From Tautonia marina (GTDB lineage: Bacteria > Planctomycetota > Planctomycetia > Isosphaerales > Isosphaeraceae): DNA of 64,000 nucleotides. The translations under genes and the position numbers were made by a program. The notes beneath the pieces are model-generated. The model had not been told where the DNA came from, ran no database searches, and saw only the letters and a program-made list of their open reading frames with translations. The stretch covers positions 1 through 64,000 of the forward strand of contig NZ_WEZF01000020.1 of NCBI RefSeq assembly GCF_009177065.1, read 5' to 3'. Below are positions 27,650 through 38,595 of this stretch, piece after piece (within the stretch, counting starts at the first letter, position 1; the number at the start of each line of letters is the position of its first letter).

Positions 27650-30600
27650 TTAACCCAACCGGCCTCCCCGGAACATCCAGGCCGGGCGCTGGAAGGGGGG
27701 CCAGGGGCGAGGCACAGGGGTCGGCCTCGGGCTTCGGAAGACGGTCGAGAAGGTCCCGCCGGGGCGACCGTCGCCGTCACCGTCGAGCAAGACGCCGTTC
27801 TCGTCTGCCACGCCGACCCCCGCGCCCGGAATTCCCGTCACCTGATTGATCAGGATTTGCACCGGCGTTCCCGGCCGCACCGGCTTGAGGGTCCGCAGGG
27901 TGACGGTTCGGGTCGCCGGGTCGTACACCGGAGGCCCAAGCGGCACCAACAGGTCTTCCCTCGTGCCAATCCGGCGGTTATGCCCCGGCACTTGCACGCT
28001 GTAGCCGTAGTTGCGCAGATCCTCGGCCCTCGGGCCGTTCATGTCGCGGTCGAAACCGATCGCAATCGTCAGGAACCCTCGCCGATCCGATTGCGGCACC
28101 ACGCTCGCAACCCTCGGCACCTCCAGGTTCGTGATCGTCAAGACCGCCGATGAGGGCACTCCCAGGCTCGCTCCTCCCATCGGGTCATCCAGGAAGAGCC
28201 CCAGCATTGGCGACCCTTGCGACCCCGGATTGAACAGAATCGGCACCGTGAAGGTCTGCACCAGTTGCCCCGGCCCGAACGTCAACGTCCCCGAAACCGG
28301 CAGATAATCGACCCCCGGCACCGCCGTTCCGGCCCTCGTGTCGTACTCGATCGACACCGAGCCTCCCCCGGCGCTCCGGACAACCGTAATCGTGGCCTCG
28401 CCCGTTTCCTCCGAAACCACGAAGGTCGGGCTGGCGAAGGCAATCGTCCCCGGCTGGTCGTTGTCGACGATGCGCAAGATGGCCGTCGAGGGGTCGCCCA
28501 GGTCCGCCGCCCCAGCCGGGCTCGACAGCACCAGCCCCACCGTCTCGACCGCCTCGGCCAGGTCGTCGTCGAGGATCGGCACCGTGAAGGTCTGCTGATT
28601 CACGCCGATGTCAAAGGTCAAGGTTCCCGAAACGGGCGAGTAGTCCACGCCCGGCACGGCCGACCCTCCCATCGTCGCGTACGCAACGGTCGCCTGACCT
28701 CCGCTCCCTCCGGTCCGGGTGACGGCGATCACCGCCTCGCCGCTCGACTCGTCCACCTCGTACACCGCCATCGCAAACTGAACGGTCCCGAGCAACTCGG
28801 CCACGCCGGCCGAGAACTCCGAGGTGTTCCCCGCCGCGTCGGTCGCCGTGGCCGTCACGAACTCGCCCGGCAAGACCGCTCCCGGCACGTCGGCCGAGTA
28901 AACCGCCACCCCCGCGCCGTTCGTCGTCACCACCGTCTCGCCCAGATATCGCTTCCCCTCGCCGTTGCCCGACGGGTCCAGCGTTTCGTTGGCGAAGAAC
29001 TGGATCACGAACGCCGTGTTCGGAACGCTCGTCAACGACCCTTCGATGTTGGCGAAATCGGTCGAGGTCCGCACCCGATCAATCACCGGAGCCGGCCGCA
29101 ACAGGTTCGGACCCGTCGCCAGCATCAACGGCTCGACCAGATTGATCCCCAGTCCGGCGTTGTCGAAGATGCTGTTCGTCAGGATGCGGTTCTCGATGCT
29201 CGGCCCTTCCACCCGCACCCCGTCGCGTCGGCTAAACGCGATCACGTTCCCCGCCTCAACCGTCGTTCCGCCGATCAGGTTGTTCGAGGCCCCGTCCCGA
29301 ATCCGAACGCCGTCCACCTCGTTGCTCAGTGCGAGCGTCCCCGAGAGGTCGGTGCCGATCAGGTTCCCCTGCACCACCGTGTTCACGGTCCCGGCGCCGA
29401 CCAGATCCACCCCCCAGTGGTTCGACGAGATCAGGTTCCTCGCCTCGGTCGTTGTGCCGCCGATCGTGTTCCCCGGCGCGTTCTCGATCAACACCCCCTG
29501 CAGCGAGTTGTTCAGCTCCAGAAGGCCCGTCGGATCGGTCCCGATGAAGCTTCCCGCCACCAGGTTCCCGGTCGCCGTCGGCCCCAGAATGGCCACGCCC
29601 ACATTATTCCCAGAAATGATCTGCGAGCCGTCCCCATCGCCGATCACCCGCGTATCCGGGGCTCCGTCGATCCGAACCCCCTCCTTCGCGTTCCCGAGGT
29701 CCCCCTGACCCGATCCGCTGCTGCCGATCCGGTTATTGGCGATCACCGTGTTCCGGGTCGTCGCCCCCACCACCGCAACGCCACGCAGGTTCGCCGAGAT
29801 CACATTGCCTTCGCCAATCGTGTTCCCCGATGCCGACAGCTCGACCCGAACCCCTTCCCTCGCGTTGCCGAGCGCCGCGTTGCCATCGGAGGTCGTGCCG
29901 ATGAAGTTCCCCGCCACCAGGTTCCCGAACGCCATCGGCCCCGACAGGCGCACCCCGGCTCCGCCGTTCGCCGCAATCGTGTTCCGGCGGCCGTCTTCAT
30001 TCGCGCCGATCCGGTTCGACGGCGCATTGTCGACGAACACGCCGTCTCCCGCGTTCCCCGGATTCCCGGCACCGAACCGATACCCGCCACCGGGAGCCGC
30101 GCCAATGTAATTCCCCTCGATCCGGTTCCGCGTCGCCCCCGGACCATCCAGCCAGACCCCGTGGCTCCCATTGGCCGAGATCACATTGCCCGACCCCGGC
30201 TCCGGCCCGCCAATCGCATTGCTGGAGGCCAGTTGATCGTCCGACGACTCAATCAGAATGCCTTCCAGGTCGTTCCCCGCCTGCACGTACACCCCGTTTC
30301 GGGTCGGCCCGATCACCCCGATCTGGTTTCCGAAAACCTGGTTCCCCTCGGCCCCCGGCTGAATCCAGATCCCCCGGCCCCCGGCCAGCGTGATCGTATT
30401 ATTTTCCTGCGCATTGAAGCCGCCGATCGTCGTGTTCGTCCCCGCGACGACGATCGCGTCTCCCGAGATCCCGGCCCCCTGGAAGCTCACATCCCCCGGA
30501 GCCGGCAAGGGGTCTCCCGTCTGGAGATCGACCCGAAAGAGGAAATGCCCCCCGATGCTGTTGCCTTGAATCCGGTTGCCGACGTGCGAGCGATCCGGCA

Positions 30601-31159
30601 CCCGGACCCCGATGTCGAACCCGTCAATAATCAAACCGCGCAGATTGCTGTTCTTCGTGGCAAGCTCGAAGCCAACCACCTCGGGATAAACGTTCCGGTC
30701 AATCCCGCTGCCGTCCACGATCACCCGAAGCGCGGCGTTGTTCCCGTTCAAGGCCGCCACCGAGTTCGGCTCAGACTGAATGGTGGTCGGCTCGTCGATG
30801 TCGTCCGGGTAAAAGAAGGCAACCGGCACATCGGCCTGAGAAAGCCCGTCGATCGTCACCGGATCGGTCAGCACTGGCAAGGGTGATTCCAGCTCGATCC
30901 GCCAGGTCTGCGTGCCCAGGTCAAACCCCGGCACCGGCACATTCAGCCCCGGAGCCGTCGAGGTCGGAATGGCGAACTCGATATGATCCGCCCCCGGGTT
31001 CGCGTTGGCGGCCTGCATTGCCGCCCGAAGCGAGCCGGCCCCCGCGTCTTCCGTGTTGATGACGAAGAAGGTCGCCAGCAAGCACCGAGGTTCGACCCGT
31101 TCCACCCCGGCTCGGAAGCGACGCCGACGCCCCCTTCCGACGACAGCGTGCCCAGTCAT
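27650..31159 (-). CDS. Giant surface protein: LEPR-XLL-like N-terminus, parallel beta-helix, two Calx-beta domains
   Basis: GGAGG six bases before the ATG fixes 1169 residues. The basic N-terminus followed by GVERVEPRCLLATF matches the LEPR-XLL signature found at the start of large planctomycete proteins. Residues about 35-150 open with a CSLREA-type segment (TFFVINTEDAGAGSLRAAMQ). About 150-740 is a right-handed beta-helix of NLIGTD / GV-I / NTIGG repeats, many of them parallel right-handed units separated by N-rich turns. About 760-836 is an Ig-like segment. Two Calx-beta domains follow (about 836-944 and 945-1053), each with SGTLTF and IPILDDD-like strands. The C-terminus is Pro-rich. It should be exported and surface-bound, perhaps adhesive or glycan-binding. 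It is solitary; codon use is like the neighbours. Confidence 0.87.
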   Translation of the reverse strand: MTGHAVVGRGRRRRFRAGVERVEPRCLLATFFVINTEDAGAGSLRAAMQAANANPGADHIEFAIPTSTAPGLNVPVPGFDLGTQTWRIELESPLPVLTDPVTIDGLSQADVPVAFFYPDDIDEPTTIQSEPNSVAALNGNNAALRVIVDGSGIDRNVYPEVVGFELATKNSNLRGLIIDGFDIGVRVPDRSHVGNRIQGNSIGGHFLFRVDLQTGDPLPAPGDVSFQGAGISGDAIVVAGTNTTIGGFNAQENNTITLAGGRGIWIQPGAEGNQVFGNQIGVIGPTRNGVYVQAGNDLEGILIESSDDQLASSNAIGGPEPGSGNVISANGSHGVWLDGPGATRNRIEGNYIGAAPGGGYRFGAGNPGNAGDGVFVDNAPSNRIGANEDGRRNTIAANGGAGVRLSGPMAFGNLVAGNFIGTTSDGNAALGNAREGVRVELSASGNTIGEGNVISANLRGVAVVGATTRNTVIANNRIGSSGSGQGDLGNAKEGVRIDGAPDTRVIGDGDGSQIISGNNVGVAILGPTATGNLVAGSFIGTDPTGLLELNNSLQGVLIENAPGNTIGGTTTEARNLISSNHWGVDLVGAGTVNTVVQGNLIGTDLSGTLALSNEVDGVRIRDGASNNLIGGTTVEAGNVIAFSRRDGVRVEGPSIENRILTNSIFDNAGLGINLVEPLMLATGPNLLRPAPVIDRVRTSTDFANIEGSLTSVPNTAFVIQFFANETLDPSGNGEGKRYLGETVVTTNGAGVAVYSADVPGAVLPGEFVTATATDAAGNTSEFSAGVAELLGTVQFAMAVYEVDESSGEAVIAVTRTGGSGGQATVAYATMGGSAVPGVDYSPVSGTLTFDIGVNQQTFTVPILDDDLAEAVETVGLVLSSPAGAADLGDPSTAILRIVDNDQPGTIAFASPTFVVSEETGEATITVVRSAGGGSVSIEYDTRAGTAVPGVDYLPVSGTLTFGPGQLVQTFTVPILFNPGSQGSPMLGLFLDDPMGGASLGVPSSAVLTITNLEVPRVASVVPQSDRRGFLTIAIGFDRDMNGPRAEDLRNYGYSVQVPGHNRRIGTREDLLVPLGPPVYDPATRTVTLRTLKPVRPGTPVQILINQVTGIPGAGVGVADENGVLLDGDGDGRPGGTFSTVFRSPRPTPVPRPWPPFQRPAWMFRGGRLG

Positions 31160-32361
31160 GCCGCCCCTCCGTCCCTTTGGTCGGTCGATCCACCCCACGC
31201 TCGAACGCCGCTCGACACGCGGAACTGACCTCTCAGCTTCCCAAATCCCCTTGGAAGTCAGTTTAACCCCGCGAACTGCCCGTGGATGATCCTCGCCTTT
31301 TCTGCCCCGCGCACTCGCGCCGATTCTACCGAAATCTCCTAATCCAACGCCTTTCCCCCCGGCCTCCTTTTCGTTCCAAATCACCCCGCTCCCCGTCCCC
31401 GCGATTCTGGTTCCAGAACGATGGCGACCTCCTGAACCGGCCTTCTTTGTGTCGCACGCGTCCCCGCTTCGACAACGCCCTCCCAGGGGCCGTTGCCATC
31501 GTTGGGGTCTCTCATTTTTCTGGATCAGGTGACTGAATTTCCTCAATTCCCCGATGATAAAGCATGGCGGTTCGCTTCCCCGACGCTTGAATCCCTCTGG
31601 CGACCGTCTCACCCTTCCTTCGCGCGGCTCTCTTTTTTTTCTTTGGCAACCTGGCTGTTCCCCACCCAAACCACTCCCGAGGCGAGCCTGACTCGCCGGC
31701 CTGACTCGCCGAGTTGGGGCGTTTGCTCGCCTCCCGATCCCTTCGTGACGAGCGAGCCGAAGGAGCCCGAGCCGCAATCGCCACGAGGGCCATTCCGTTC
31801 ATGTCGCGAGACTCCGGCGCGAAACAAAGCCAATTCCGCGCCGTCCGTTTCTCGAAACGAACGGCACCACGCGACGTAAATCAATGACGGATATCCCTTT
31901 TCGACCTATCCCCCAGGCGCACCCAGGAGCGCACCGGAGGGCGCACCCGAACCTCCGGCCCTTCGATTCGATCCCTGGCACCCCATCTCCCGCCCGCTCG
32001 CGATTCGACGCCGATCCTTCGTGACGAAACGAACCCATTCCCCCCGGTCGCGGCGACGAAACGAACGGCGATTTGCGTCACAAGTCCTTATCAGAAAGGA
32101 AACTTCGCAAAACCTCTCAGGCGCACCCAGGGGCGCACCGACGGGCGCACCCGACGCCGTTCGGCTTCCTTCGGGTCGGCTCCTCCGGTCGAAACGCATC
32201 CCTGAGCGTTCGCGCCGTCCCGGAAAAGAAGTCCTCGAAACCCAGGCGTCATCACCTTATGATGAGAAAGGAATTCCACCCCTTTGCTTGAGCACTGCGT
32301 CTCGCACTCGGTCGTGCTCGGGATCGTGGATCCCCAATCGCCAGCCCCCGGTGATGATCGC
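31160..32361. other. 1.2-kb non-coding region upstream of the DUF1549 operon
   Basis: No convincing gene is present between the surface-protein start and the DUF1549 start. The left part is pyrimidine-rich with a 13-base tandem (GCCTGACTCGCCG at about 31685-31710). The right part carries a diverged direct duplication described separately. Both flanking genes read outwards, so their promoters lie here. Confidence 0.55.
31853..32154. repeat. Diverged direct repeat, offset 204 bp, with GCGCACC iterons
   Basis: Two copies of about 98 bases (31853-31950 and 32057-32154) each begin with CGAAACGAACGGC. Exactly 61 bases after that start, each has a 37-base block of three GCGCACC heptamers (31914-31950 and 32118-32154; 34 of 37 bases agree by my count). 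The bases between are only partly alike. This indicates an old tandem duplication with conserved ends. Confidence 0.7.
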
Positions 32362-35300
32362 ATGAGCTTCCCACCGCTTCGACTCGGCTCCGTCGGCCTG
32401 GTTCCCCTGATCGGCCTGCTCCTCGGCCTCGGTGGTCCTACCCCATCCGCGATGGCCGAGGCCCCGGACGCCCCGGATCGGGTCGATTTCGGCCGCCAGA
32501 TCCGGCCGATCCTCTCCGACCGTTGCTTCCATTGCCACGGTCCCGACGAGGCCGACCGTAAAGGGGGGCTCCGGCTCGACACCCAGGAGGGAGCCCTGGC
32601 CAAAACCCCTTCGGGAGCCCATGCCGTCGTTCCCGGCGACCTCGACGCGAGCGAACTGATCTGGCGGATCACCTCCGACGACGACCTCGACCGCATGCCC
32701 CCGCCCGACTCGGGCCGCACCCTCTCCGACGCCGAGATCGACCTGCTCCGCCGCTGGGTCGAGCAAGGGGCCGATTGGGAGCAGCACTGGTCGTTCAATC
32801 CGATCAGCGCGGTTCCCATTCCGGAGGTCAGCGACCCCTCCTGGCCGTCCAACCCGATCGACCGCTTCGTCCTCGCCCGCCTCGACGCCGAAGGGCTTGC
32901 GCCCGCCCCCGAGGCCGACCGCGATCGTCTGATCCGCCGTCTCTCGCTCGACCTGACCGGCCTGCCCCCCTCGGTCGCCGAGATCGACGCCTTCCTCGCT
33001 GACGACCGACCCGACGCCTACGAACGCCTGGTCGATCGCCTGCTCGACTCCCCCCGCTTCGGCGAGCACCAGGCCGTCGGCTGGCTCGACCTGGCCCGCT
33101 ATGCCGACACCTACGGCTATCAGGCCGACGTTGAGCGGGCCGTCTGGCCCTGGCGCGACTGGGTCATCCGATCCTTCAACACGAACATGCCCTTCGATCA
33201 GTTCCTCACCTGGCAGATCGCAGGCGACCTGATCCCCCCCGACGAGCTTGACCCCGACGACGGCTACGACCCGATCCTCGCCACCGCCTTCAACCGCCTC
33301 CACCGGATGACCAACGAAGGCGGCAGCATCGAGGAAGAATTCCGTGCCGAGTACGTCGCCGACCGCACCGACACCCTCGGCACCGCCATCCTCGGCCTGA
33401 CCATCGGCTGTGCCCGCTGTCACGATCACAAATATGATCCGATCAGCCAGCGCAACTATTACGAACTCTCCAGCTTCTTCGACAACATCGACGAATCCGG
33501 CCTCTACTCCCACTTCACCAACGCCACCCCCACCCCGACCCTGCTGTTGACCCAGGGCGACCAGGATCAACAGATCGAATCCTTTGAATCCCAGATCCAG
33601 GAGGCCGAGGCCGCCCTCGCCCACCTGGCCGACCAGCGCCGCGAGGCGTTCGACGCCTGGCTCGACCAGTCCGACCACGAGCCGACGGTCACCGGCCTGA
33701 TCGGCGACTTCCCGCTCGACGAGATTGCCAGCGACAGCCAGACGACCCCGAACCTGGCCAACCCCGACGCCCCCGGTCGCCTCGTCGATGCCCCCCAGCC
33801 GATCGACGGCCAGGTCGGCGGCGGCCTCCTGCTCAGCGGCGAAAATAGCCTTGTGCTGCCGATGGGCAACTTCACCCGAGACGACCCCTTCACCGTCGCT
33901 CTCTGGGCCAGGACTCCCGACACCAAGGACCGTGCCGTCCTGTTCCACCGCTCCCGAGCCTGGACCGACGCCGGGAGCCGAGGCTATCAGCTCCTGATCG
34001 AGGACGGACGCCTCAGCGCCTCACTCGTCCACTTCTGGCCCGGCAACGCCATCGGCATCCAGGCCATCGACCCCATGCCCCCCGAGACCTGGGTCCACCT
34101 CGCCGTAACCTACGACGGATCAAGCCGAGCCGATGGGATCACCCTTTACGTCAACGGCCGACCCGCCCCCGTCGAGGTCGTCCGCGATCACCTGGTCAAG
34201 GACATCACCGGCGGCGGCGGCGACGAGCTGACCTTCGGCCAGCGCTTCCGCGACCGCGGCTTCATCGGCGGCATGATCGACGAGGTCAAGATCGCTGACC
34301 GCCGCCTCACCCCGCTCGAAGTCGCCCACCTGCACGACGGAACCTCACTTGCCGATGCGTTCACCTCTCCCGAGGGCGAGCGCCGCGACCTGCTGTTCGC
34401 CTACTACCTGGAGAACCACGACCCCGAGTACCGAGCCCGCCTGGCCGCCCTCCGCGACCTGCGCCGCCAGCGATCGAGCCTGGTCGAGTCGATCCCCGAG
34501 CTGATGGTCATGCGAGAGATGCCCGAGCCTCGCCAGACCTTCCTGCTCGCCCGTGGGGCCTACGACGCCCCCCGCGATCTGGTCGAGTCGAACACCCCCG
34601 AGTCCCTCTCCCCCTTCCCGAGCAATCAGCCCCGCAACCGGCTCGGCCTCGCCCGGTGGCTGACCGACCCCGAGCACCCGCTCACCGCTCGCGTCGCCGT
34701 CAACCGCCACTGGAAGGACCTGTTCGGCCGAGGGCTCGTCGCCACCCCCGAGGACTTTGGCAGCCAGGGAGCCGCCCCCACCCACCCCGAACTGCTCGAC
34801 TGGCTTGCCCGGACCTTCATCGACTCCGGCTGGAACGTGAAACAGTTGATCCGAACCATCGTCACCTCCTCCACCTACCGGCAAGATTCGACCGTCGATC
34901 CGGAGGTCCGGGCCCGCGACCCCGAGAACCTCTTGCTCGCCCGAGGCCCCGCCCAGCGCCTTCGCGGCGAGACGATCCGCGACGCCGCCCTGGCCGCCAG
35001 CGGGCTGCTGGTCGAGCGCATCGGTGGAAGACCGGTCAAACCGTATCAGCCCGCCGGTATCTGGGAGGAGAACTCCGGCCAGACCTACATCCGAGACGAA
35101 GGCCCCGGCAGCCATCGCCGCAGCCTCTACACCTTCTGGAAGCGAACCGCGCCGCCGCCGTCGATGATCACCCTCGACGCCTCCGCCCGAGAGGTCTGCA
35201 CCGTCCTGCGGCCGACGACCATGACCCCGATGCAGGCCCTCTTGCTCCTGAACGACCCTCAGTATGTCGAAGCCGCCCGTGCCCTCGCCGTGCGGTCCAT

Positions 35301-35571
35301 CCGCGAGGGAGGCGAGACGCTCGACGCCCGGATCACCTTCGCCTTCCGATCCGCCATCGGTCGCCCCCCAACCCCCGAGGAATCCGAGATTCTGGCCGAG
35401 CTGTACCACGAACAGATCGACGAGTTCAGGGATGATCGCTCCCGCGCCGAGGCCTTTCTCGCCATCGGCGACGAGCCACCCGACCCGGACCTCGATCAGG
35501 TCGAGCAGGCCGCCTTTGCCGTCCTCGTGCAAGTGATCTTGAACCACGACGAATGTCACATGAAACGGTGA
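32362..35571 (+). CDS. PSCyt1-DUF1549-LamG-DUF1553 protein (secreted cytochrome-like)
   Basis: A 1069-residue protein with a signal peptide ending near [11 protein letters not shown] planctomycete cytochrome-C-like domain (PSCyt1) carries C55-x2-C58-H59 in CFHCHG. DUF1549 follows (about 163-365, beginning [15 protein letters not shown]) and holds a second CxxCH, C350-C353-H354 in [12 protein letters not shown] LamG-type lectin domain fills about 446-660 ([20 protein letters not shown] near its end). DUF1553 runs about 755-1010 ([20 protein letters not shown]). The set is the usual planctomycete paralogous architecture, thought to act in the periplasm with the DUF1501 partner encoded next. Substrate and redox role are unproven. 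The start at 32362 has only a weak GGTGAT site. Confidence 0.93.
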   Translation: MSFPPLRLGSVGLVPLIGLLLGLGGPTPSAMAEAPDAPDRVDFGRQIRPILSDRCFHCHGPDEADRKGGLRLDTQEGALAKTPSGAHAVVPGDLDASELIWRITSDDDLDRMPPPDSGRTLSDAEIDLLRRWVEQGADWEQHWSFNPISAVPIPEVSDPSWPSNPIDRFVLARLDAEGLAPAPEADRDRLIRRLSLDLTGLPPSVAEIDAFLADDRPDAYERLVDRLLDSPRFGEHQAVGWLDLARYADTYGYQADVERAVWPWRDWVIRSFNTNMPFDQFLTWQIAGDLIPPDELDPDDGYDPILATAFNRLHRMTNEGGSIEEEFRAEYVADRTDTLGTAILGLTIGCARCHDHKYDPISQRNYYELSSFFDNIDESGLYSHFTNATPTPTLLLTQGDQDQQIESFESQIQEAEAALAHLADQRREAFDAWLDQSDHEPTVTGLIGDFPLDEIASDSQTTPNLANPDAPGRLVDAPQPIDGQVGGGLLLSGENSLVLPMGNFTRDDPFTVALWARTPDTKDRAVLFHRSRAWTDAGSRGYQLLIEDGRLSASLVHFWPGNAIGIQAIDPMPPETWVHLAVTYDGSSRADGITLYVNGRPAPVEVVRDHLVKDITGGGGDELTFGQRFRDRGFIGGMIDEVKIADRRLTPLEVAHLHDGTSLADAFTSPEGERRDLLFAYYLENHDPEYRARLAALRDLRRQRSSLVESIPELMVMREMPEPRQTFLLARGAYDAPRDLVESNTPESLSPFPSNQPRNRLGLARWLTDPEHPLTARVAVNRHWKDLFGRGLVATPEDFGSQGAAPTHPELLDWLARTFIDSGWNVKQLIRTIVTSSTYRQDSTVDPEVRARDPENLLLARGPAQRLRGETIRDAALAASGLLVERIGGRPVKPYQPAGIWEENSGQTYIRDEGPGSHRRSLYTFWKRTAPPPSMITLDASAREVCTVLRPTTMTPMQALLLLNDPQYVEAARALAVRSIREGGETLDARITFAFRSAIGRPPTPEESEILAELYHEQIDEFRDDRSRAEAFLAIGDEPPDPDLDQVEQAAFAVLVQVILNHDECHMKR

Positions 35572-35575
35572 GCCG

Positions 35576-37042
35576 ATGCGATTCGAACCCACTCCCCCCG
35601 ATCATCTCGGCCTGCAACTCAACCGCCGCCACTTCTTCGCGAAGACGGGGCTCGGCATCGGCACCGCGGCGCTGGCTCATCTGCTTGGCGGCGAGGGGCG
35701 TTTCGCATCGGCCGCAACCGATACGAACGACTCCGGTCTGCCCGGCCTGCCGCACTTCGCACCCAAGGCGAAGCGGATCATCTCTCTGTTCATGAGCGGC
35801 GGCCCGTCGCAACTGGAGACGTTCGACTACAAGCCGACCCTCAACGACCGCAACGGCGAGGACCTGCCCGAGTCCGTCCGAGGCGGCCAGCGCCTGACCG
35901 GCATGTCGGCCAACCAGGCGACCTTGCCGCTGGCCGGTTCGCTGTTCAAGTTCGCCCAGCACGGCGAGTCGGGCGCGTGGGTCAGCGAGCTGTTGCCGTA
36001 CACGGCCAAGATCGCGGATGAGCTGTGCATCGTCAAGTCGATGTATACCGAGGCGATCAACCACGACCCGGCGATCACCTTCCTCCAGACCGGGGCTCAG
36101 ATTGCCGGACGGCCGTCGATCGGCTCATGGCTTAGCTACGGGCTCGGGTCGGACAACGAGGACTTGCCGGCCTTCTGCGTACTAATCACCAAGGGCAAAG
36201 GGGGTCAGCCGCTCTATTCTCGGCTCTGGGGAAACGGGTTCTTGCCATCGGCTCATCAAGGCATCTTGTTTCGAGCGGGGGCCGAGCCGGTCCTGTACCT
36301 TCAGAATCCCGAAGGCGTGACCGACGCCGGCCGCCGCAAGATGCTCGATCGGCTCAGGGAACTGCACCAGATCGAGCATGAGGAAACGCTCGACCCGGTG
36401 CTCGACGCTCGGATCGCCCAGTATGAGATGGCGTACCGGATGCAGGCATCGGTGCCCGAAGTCGCCGATGTCTCCGACGAGCCCGAGTCCACCTTCGAGC
36501 TCTATGGAGAGGACGCCCGCACCCCCGGCACGTTTGCCTCCAACTGCCTCCTCGCCCGCCGCCTGGCCGAGCGAGGCGTGCGCTGCATCCAGCTCTTTCA
36601 CCAGGACTGGGACCACCACGGCGGCCTTCCCGGCGGCATGCGACGCGAATGCGGTCAGACCGACCAGGCGAGCGCCGCCCTGGTGATCGACCTGAAGCGG
36701 CGAGGGTTGCTCGACGAGACCCTCGTGGTCTGGGGCGGCGAGTTCGGCCGCACCAATTACAGCCAGGGCAAGCTGACCGCCACCGACTACGGCCGCGACC
36801 ATCACCCCCGCTGCTTCTCGATCTGGATGGCCGGCGGCGGCATCAAGCCCGGCCTCTCCTACGGTTCCACCGATGAATTCGGCTACAACATCGCCGAGAA
36901 CCCCGTCCATGTGCACGACCTGCACGCGACGATCCTGCACCTGCTCGGAATCGATCACGAGCGGCTCACCTTTAAATATCAAGGGCGCTACTTCCGCCTG
37001 ACCGACGTGCACGGCCGGGTGCTTCAAGACCTGATCGCATGA
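35576..37042 (+). CDS. DUF1501 protein with Tat signal (partner of DUF1549)
   Basis: The gene starts four bases after the DUF1549 stop, with GGTGAG as ribosome binding site inside the upstream gene end, so the two are co-translated. The 488-residue protein opens with a twin-arginine signal ([19 protein letters not shown]), implying export folded, often with a cofactor. DUF1501 belongs to the alkaline-phosphatase/sulfatase superfamily; segments [16 protein letters not shown], then [10 protein letters not shown] and [12 protein letters not shown], and [14 protein letters not shown] hold the metal-binding Asp/His pattern. It should be a periplasmic hydrolase-like enzyme acting with its DUF1549 partner, possibly on sulfated polysaccharide; that substrate is inference. 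Confidence 0.93.
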   Translation: MRFEPTPPDHLGLQLNRRHFFAKTGLGIGTAALAHLLGGEGRFASAATDTNDSGLPGLPHFAPKAKRIISLFMSGGPSQLETFDYKPTLNDRNGEDLPESVRGGQRLTGMSANQATLPLAGSLFKFAQHGESGAWVSELLPYTAKIADELCIVKSMYTEAINHDPAITFLQTGAQIAGRPSIGSWLSYGLGSDNEDLPAFCVLITKGKGGQPLYSRLWGNGFLPSAHQGILFRAGAEPVLYLQNPEGVTDAGRRKMLDRLRELHQIEHEETLDPVLDARIAQYEMAYRMQASVPEVADVSDEPESTFELYGEDARTPGTFASNCLLARRLAERGVRCIQLFHQDWDHHGGLPGGMRRECGQTDQASAALVIDLKRRGLLDETLVVWGGEFGRTNYSQGKLTATDYGRDHHPRCFSIWMAGGGIKPGLSYGSTDEFGYNIAENPVHVHDLHATILHLLGIDHERLTFKYQGRYFRLTDVHGRVLQDLIA

Positions 37043-37063
37043 AAGCCTGAAGAGGGGCTCTGA

Positions 37064-37097
37064 TTCATCCCTCGGCCCGCGAAGGTCGGGGGATGAA
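37064..37097 (+). terminator. Hairpin at the end of the DUF1549-DUF1501 operon
   Basis: Fourteen-base arms (37064-37077 and 37084-37097, TTCATCCCTCGGCC with GGTCGGGGGATGAA) pair fully if two G-T pairs are allowed, around a six-base loop. It starts 21 bases after the DUF1501 stop, between convergent genes. No T run follows, so it may stop transcription only partly or protect the 3' end. Confidence 0.55.
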
Positions 37098-37125
37098 CCA
37101 GGCCATCGTGACGCTCCCCGTTGCA

Positions 37126-38595
37126 TCAGGGAGCGGGGTACTGAGGAATCAGGGCATTGAGGTTACCCAGCGGGATCACGCGGGTGTAGGTGATGGTGGT
37201 ACCGAAGTCGAGGCCCGTGCCGAACCCGGCGGCGGCCCCCAGGGTGACAAGCTCTCGGGGACCGATCGGAGTCCGCGAGGCGGTAATCTCTCCGGAGATG
37301 ACCGAGCCAAGGTAGGTTCCTTCCTCGATCCGCAGGCCGTTCAGCTCGGTGATCGCCTGGGCGTTACTGAGCTGGACGCGGAGATCACCGCCGACGGTGT
37401 CGGTGGAGAAGCCGGCGGGAGCGTCTTGCATCGGGCCTCGGGCCGAGAGGACCAGGCCATAGTCGCCATTGGCCGCGATGATGATGCCGGAGTCGATCCG
37501 GCCGGGAAAGTTCAGACCGAACAGTTGCAGGCCGGTCTGACTCGGGGCGACGTTCACCAGGTCGCGGACGGCTCCCGAGGTGATCTGGATGGTGTTCCCC
37601 AGCCGAGCGCCGCCGAGCATGTTCGCGGGGGTCGCGGGCGGAACGACCGGCGTGAAGGCTCCCGAGGCGGAAAGCTGCTGCACGTCGAAGAGGAAGGATT
37701 CCAACTCGTCGGTAATCCGCTGGGATTGCTCGGGAGAGGTGTCGAAGGCGTTGCGCTCGACGGCCACGCGGAGCAATCGGAGGTAGTTGGCCTGCGTTCC
37801 AGGGGGAATCAGGCGAGGATCGCCGAGCGATCGGGCCAGCCGAAGGCCGCGGACCACCGGCGGCGTGTTCAGGCCCCGAAAGGGTCGGCCGGTGCGGAGA
37901 GCCTCGGTCATAAGAGGGCCGGTCTGGCGGTAGACCGAGGAGAGTGCGCCGGTGCCGATCGTCTCGGAAGGGGGCAGAACCCCTTCACCGGGGATCTGAT
38001 CGACGGGCACGGCGACCTGGTAGAACCCTTCGCCGAGGAATTGCAGATTGCCGATCGGAACCGTCACCGTGAAGGCCGCTCGGCCCTCGGCGGGAGGAAT
38101 CTGGATCGTGGCCTCGGTCGGTCCGAGGAACAGGAGGTTCGATTCCGGCACGAGGAACTGGACCGGTTCTTGCTCCTCTGGCGGGGCTTCCGGCGCGGCC
38201 GAGAAGCCGACCAGGGCCTGCGCCGCAGGTGAGTTGAGCAAGGTATAGGTATCGACCGAGCCCAACATGGCGTTCACGAACGGCTGGGCGAGCACGGCCT
38301 GATGCAGCATGGAACGGCCCGCCACGCCCCGAGCCGCCGCCTGGGCTCGGATCGGTTCCATGGCATCGGGGCCGAGCAGTTGCACCAGGTACTGGTTGAC
38401 CGCCGGTGAGGCGTCGACGCGCACCGGAGCCTGCTGAATGCGGGGCCGGATCGCTCCGGGAGCAATGAACGGCCCGAGCTTTCCGCCGACGGGCGTCACT
38501 CCCGAGAGAAGCAACCGGCCGTCGAGCGCCTCGAAGCTCGGCTGTCTCCTGCGGCGAGGACCGCGGTCTGGCCGAGAACCCTGCGCTCTTCGCAT
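37126..38595 (-). CDS. LEPR-XLL-like exported protein of unknown function
   Basis: GGAGG seven bases before ATG 38595 fixes 489 residues; an ATG seven codons upstream lacks support. The N-terminus is basic, then SFEALDGRLLLSGV, which matches the LEPR-XLL-like signature also seen in the giant protein at 27650-31159. The rest contains beta-rich segments (AAFTVTVPIGNLQFLGEGFY, then GIIIAANGDYGLVLSARG) and a helical centre with EQSQRITDELESF. I recognise no enzyme motif. Many phrases (DVQQLSASGAFTPVVPP) suggest an extracellular structural role. It is convergent with the DUF1501 gene, and the 260 bases upstream show no gene. Confidence 0.75.
   Translation of the reverse strand: MRRAQGSRPDRGPRRRRQPSFEALDGRLLLSGVTPVGGKLGPFIAPGAIRPRIQQAPVRVDASPAVNQYLVQLLGPDAMEPIRAQAAARGVAGRSMLHQAVLAQPFVNAMLGSVDTYTLLNSPAAQALVGFSAAPEAPPEEQEPVQFLVPESNLLFLGPTEATIQIPPAEGRAAFTVTVPIGNLQFLGEGFYQVAVPVDQIPGEGVLPPSETIGTGALSSVYRQTGPLMTEALRTGRPFRGLNTPPVVRGLRLARSLGDPRLIPPGTQANYLRLLRVAVERNAFDTSPEQSQRITDELESFLFDVQQLSASGAFTPVVPPATPANMLGGARLGNTIQITSGAVRDLVNVAPSQTGLQLFGLNFPGRIDSGIIIAANGDYGLVLSARGPMQDAPAGFSTDTVGGDLRVQLSNAQAITELNGLRIEEGTYLGSVISGEITASRTPIGPRELVTLGAAAGFGTGLDFGTTITYTRVIPLGNLNALIPQYPAP

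Noticed and set aside
28217-30886. Long plus-strand open frame (889 codons) opposite the giant surface protein
   Set aside because: It is rich in Arg, Pro and His with no motif. The minus strand carries a clear beta-helix/Calx-beta protein with a ribosome binding site, so this is an antisense shadow caused by high GC.
31914-32154. GCGCACC heptamers as replication-origin iterons
   Set aside because: There is no replication initiator gene, AT-rich box or DnaA box next to them; they are more likely regulatory or the result of an old duplication.
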